Below, piece by piece: positions 12,683 through 15,243 of a DNA stretch of 15,243 bases. Every line of letters starts with the position of its first letter. Positions within the stretch are counted from its first letter, which is position 1. The position numbers and the translations under genes are program-made. The stretch covers positions 1 to 15,243 of the forward strand of contig CAXTTV010000123.1 in the NCBI GenBank assembly GCA_964247295.1, given 5' to 3'. The notes under the pieces are model-generated. The model made no database searches. It had not been told where the DNA came from and saw nothing but the letters and a program-made list of their open reading frames with translations. The DNA comes from CAXTTV01 sp964247295 (GTDB lineage: Bacteria > Chloroflexota > Ktedonobacteria > Ktedonobacterales > Ktedonobacteraceae).

Positions 12683-15243
12683 TTAAAGGATGCTGACCGG
12701 ATCGATATCAACCTGCCAACCAGCAGTATCCAGAACGCGCATCAACTGGTGTAGATCAGGGCCGCGCACAATCATCTGCCAGCGATACTTGCCGCGCAAC
12801 TTTTCCATTAAAGCTGGGGCCGGCCCAACGACATCCGTTTCTTGTAAATGCAGCAGATCGACCCATTCGTCGATTTTTTCGCGCAGTAATAAAGCCTCGT
12901 TCTGGACGCGGTGGCGGTTCTCATGAGTATAGGTGAGCTTCACAAACTGACGAAAAGGCGGATAGCCGTAGCGCTGGCGCATCTCGATTTCCGCGTGATA
13001 AAACTCGTGATAGTTGTGGCGCGCGGCTGTCTCGATGCAAAAGTGCTGCGGATTAAATGTCTGGATAATCACATTACCCGCGTCTTCTCCACGCCCGGCC
13101 CGGCCCGCTACCTGGGTGAGCAATGTAAAGGCCCGTTCTGAAGAAGAGAAATCTGGCAATGTCAGCGCGATATCCGCTGAGATTACTCCCACCAGCGTCA
13201 CACCAGGGAGGTCCAGGCCCTTGGCAATCATCTGCGTCCCCACCAAAATATCCGCTTCGCGATTAGCGAAACGCTCCAATAACTGTTCATGGGCGTGGCG
13301 ATGCCGGGCGGTATCGCGATCCCACCGGAGGATGCGCGCGGTCGGAAAGTGCTTCTGAATGCTCTGCTGTACTTTCTCCGTCCCCAGCCCAAAGTAGCGC
13401 ATACTGAGTTCCTGACACTGAGGACACTGCTGAAGTACCTTGCTCTGCTGATTGCAATAATGGCACAGCAGTACTCGCTCCGTCGCGTGATACGTCAGAG
13501 GGATATCGCAGCGTTCGCAGAGCGCGATATAGCCGCATTCCCGACAAAGAATACTACTGGCCGCGCCGCGCCGGTTCAGATAGAGGATTGCCTGGTGGCC
13601 CTGCTGAAGTATACGTTCAAGTTCGCTGAGCAGGCGACGGCTAATAATGCTTGTGTGGCCTGCGTGTAGCTCATCTCGTAGATCTATAATCTCTACCGGG
13701 GGAAGCTCTCCTTTTACGCGCGCGGGAAGCTCCAGCAACTGGAAATTTCCCTGCGTTGCCCGGAAATAGGTATCGACCGAAGGGGTCGCGCTGCCCAGCA
13801 AAATTGGAATCCGAAGCAACTGACCGATGGCGATCGCGACATCCCGTGCGTGATAGGTGGGGCGGCGCTCGCTCTGCTTATAGGCTGGCTCATGCTCCTC
13901 ATCCAGAATAATCAGTCCCAGATCCGCGACGGGTGCGAAAAGGGCTGAACGGGAGCCCAGCACCACATCCACCTCACCGGAGCGGATACGCCTCCACTCG
14001 TCGAAGCGTTCGCCCGGACTCAACTCGCTGTGAATAATCGCTACCCGACCGGGGAAGCGGCCCGCGAAGCGCTGAACCGCCTGGGCCGTCAGGGCGATCT
14101 CGGGGACCAGCACAATCCCGCGTTTCCCCTGAGCAATCGCCTGGGCCAGGGCCTGAAGATAGATCTCCGTTTTACCGCTGCCCGTCACGCCGTGTAGCAC
14201 CATTGGACGCGGTGGCTCCTCAGATTCAGGTCCCTCAGCGATCTGTTTTATAACCTCCGTGAGAATCTGCCGCTGCTGCTCTGTTAATGACAACGGTTGG
14301 CTTGGAGGGATCTGTCGATGAAGCAGAGGATCGCGTCGTACCTCAACCTCATTGATCTCAATGACTCCCATCTCCACCAGATGCTGCAATTGCAACACCG
14401 TGAGACCACTTGCTTTACATAACTTTGTAGGCGTCCATTGTTGTTTTAGATTGCTCGTTTTGCTATGTTCTAGCAGATTAACAGCCGCGAGCTGGCGCTG
14501 GGCCTGAATTCCTGCCTGACTGGCTGGCGTTAAAGAAGGGGTTTCTACCTGCCAGGGGGTTACCGCCGAAGTGCGTCGACGGGCCGGCAATTGTTCGTAT
14601 TCCAGGGAGATTTCAACGGGAGTGGGCAGGCTTTTTTCCAAAACCTCCTGAGCTTGATGACGCCAATTGTCTAGACCCTCACTTTGCAGAGAAAGCGTAA
14701 CCAGGCGGCGATGTAAAGCACGGGCTTTGGGGGCCGCGAGCTGAGCCTCACGCTTAATCAAGCCACTTTCCAGGGCCGCTTTAAGCATCGCCTTCGCGCG
14801 TTTGGGTCCCAGCATCTCCTTGAGTCGTTCAATATCGAGCTCGCCATCCTCGCGAAGCAGCCCCATTAGCGCCTGAAGTTGCAGTTGATCCTCAACGACA
14901 TGTTTACCGGTAGTGGAGGCTTGATCGCTGACCAGTTGCAGAACCGCGCGCGAGCGTCGAGCCAGGCCGGGGGGCAACATCATCTGCGCCACCGACATCA
15001 GCGGAGTTAGATAATATTCCGCCATCCATTCGGCTAGCAAACGCTGATGCTCAAGCAGAGCTGGAACTGGATCAAGGATACCGTGAACGGGGCGCAGCAG
15101 CGCCTCACCATCCACGTTTAAGGCCAGCTCATCTCTTGCCTGCTGCTCAGCCTCTCCCTCTAAAATATCCCAGACAATCCCTTCCAGCAAGCGATCAGCG
15201 TAAGGGACAGAGACCAGTTGTCCCGGCAAGAGCTGCTCTGAAA
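12683..15243 (-). CDS. priA: Primosomal protein N' (replication restart helicase PriA), 5' partial
   Basis: The frame runs off the right edge. The first possible start (TTG 15229) is preceded in frame by SEQL, and LLPGQLVSVPY matches an internal PriA motif, so only the first few dozen residues are missing. Numbering from that TTG: N-terminal 3'-DNA-binding and winged-helix regions (1-310), Walker A GVTGSGKTE (347-355), DEEH box (443-446), eight zinc-binding Cys (562, 565, 571, 574, 589, 592, 602, 605), motif V GTQMIAKGLD (664-673), motif VI VAGRAGRG (707-714) and the C-terminal PriA domain. All parts look intact, so an active 3'-5' DNA helicase that reloads replisomes at collapsed forks is expected. 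A downstream rarA gene on the same strand serves the same process. Confidence 0.96.
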   Translation of the reverse strand, partial: SEQLLPGQLVSVPYADRLLEGIVWDILEGEAEQQARDELALNVDGEALLRPVHGILDPVPALLEHQRLLAEWMAEYYLTPLMSVAQMMLPPGLARRSRAVLQLVSDQASTTGKHVVEDQLQLQALMGLLREDGELDIERLKEMLGPKRAKAMLKAALESGLIKREAQLAAPKARALHRRLVTLSLQSEGLDNWRHQAQEVLEKSLPTPVEISLEYEQLPARRRTSAVTPWQVETPSLTPASQAGIQAQRQLAAVNLLEHSKTSNLKQQWTPTKLCKASGLTVLQLQHLVEMGVIEINEVEVRRDPLLHRQIPPSQPLSLTEQQRQILTEVIKQIAEGPESEEPPRPMVLHGVTGSGKTEIYLQALAQAIAQGKRGIVLVPEIALTAQAVQRFAGRFPGRVAIIHSELSPGERFDEWRRIRSGEVDVVLGSRSALFAPVADLGLIILDEEHEPAYKQSERRPTYHARDVAIAIGQLLRIPILLGSATPSVDTYFRATQGNFQLLELPARVKGELPPVEIIDLRDELHAGHTSIISRRLLSELERILQQGHQAILYLNRRGAASSILCRECGYIALCERCDIPLTYHATERVLLCHYCNQQSKVLQQCPQCQELSMRYFGLGTEKVQQSIQKHFPTARILRWDRDTARHRHAHEQLLERFANREADILVGTQMIAKGLDLPGVTLVGVISADIALTLPDFSSSERAFTLLTQVAGRAGRGEDAGNVIIQTFNPQHFCIETAARHNYHEFYHAEIEMRQRYGYPPFRQFVKLTYTHENRHRVQNEALLLREKIDEWVDLLHLQETDVVGPAPALMEKLRGKYRWQMIVRGPDLHQLMRVLDTAGWQVDIDPVSIL

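Noticed and set aside
1..15243. CRISPR array, tRNA or rRNA genes
   Set aside because: No regularly spaced direct repeats, cloverleaf-like segments or rRNA-like stretches were seen on either strand.

Overview
The window looks like a piece of a Ktedonobacteria-type (Chloroflexota) chromosome. I infer this from protein style, not from a marker gene: a kinase beside a membrane-anchored propeller protein, an excisionase-like HTH fused to orphan Clp N-domains, and a Tat-exported Cys-rich protein with a DCC1-like N-terminus. No rRNA, tRNA or CRISPR array is visible.

Left part (1-4985): a signalling-like pair, namely a TIR-like/transmembrane/beta-propeller protein cut by the left edge and, 43 bp on, a divergent Ser/Thr kinase. 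Then come a small convergent gene, an MDR quinone oxidoreductase with an odd Pro/Gly-rich insertion, and a regulator-like protein (HTH + two Clp_N domains + zinc ribbon) behind a strong promoter full of repeats.

Middle part (about 5310-11190): an accessory island of mostly decayed genes. It holds a Tn3-family remnant (tnpA N-half, divergent serine resolvase, putative res region), a DNA adenine methyltransferase missing its 5' half and fused to the transposase remnant, an alpha/beta-hydrolase-like protein with no recognisable catalytic triad, a Tat-exported protein ending in a 10-Cys halocin-C8-like domain, and a NotI-family restriction enzyme pseudogene. The left edge of the island carries a 20-codon relic of the 3' end of a rarA gene. 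The right edge is the intact rarA 3' end, on the same strand. The neighbourhood thus looks as if an island had entered, or replaced, DNA at the 3' end of rarA, leaving a second rarA tail at the far side.

Right part (11188-15243): core replication genes on the minus strand, priA (cut by the right edge) then rarA, 73 bp apart and probably cotranscribed. Both act at stalled replication forks.

The most unusual items are the paired rarA 3' ends bounding the island, the DCC1/Tat/Cys-rich fusion, the triad-less hydrolase, the HTH-ClpN-zinc ribbon protein with its repeat-rich promoter, and two tandem hairpins whose stems differ by one compensatory base pair.
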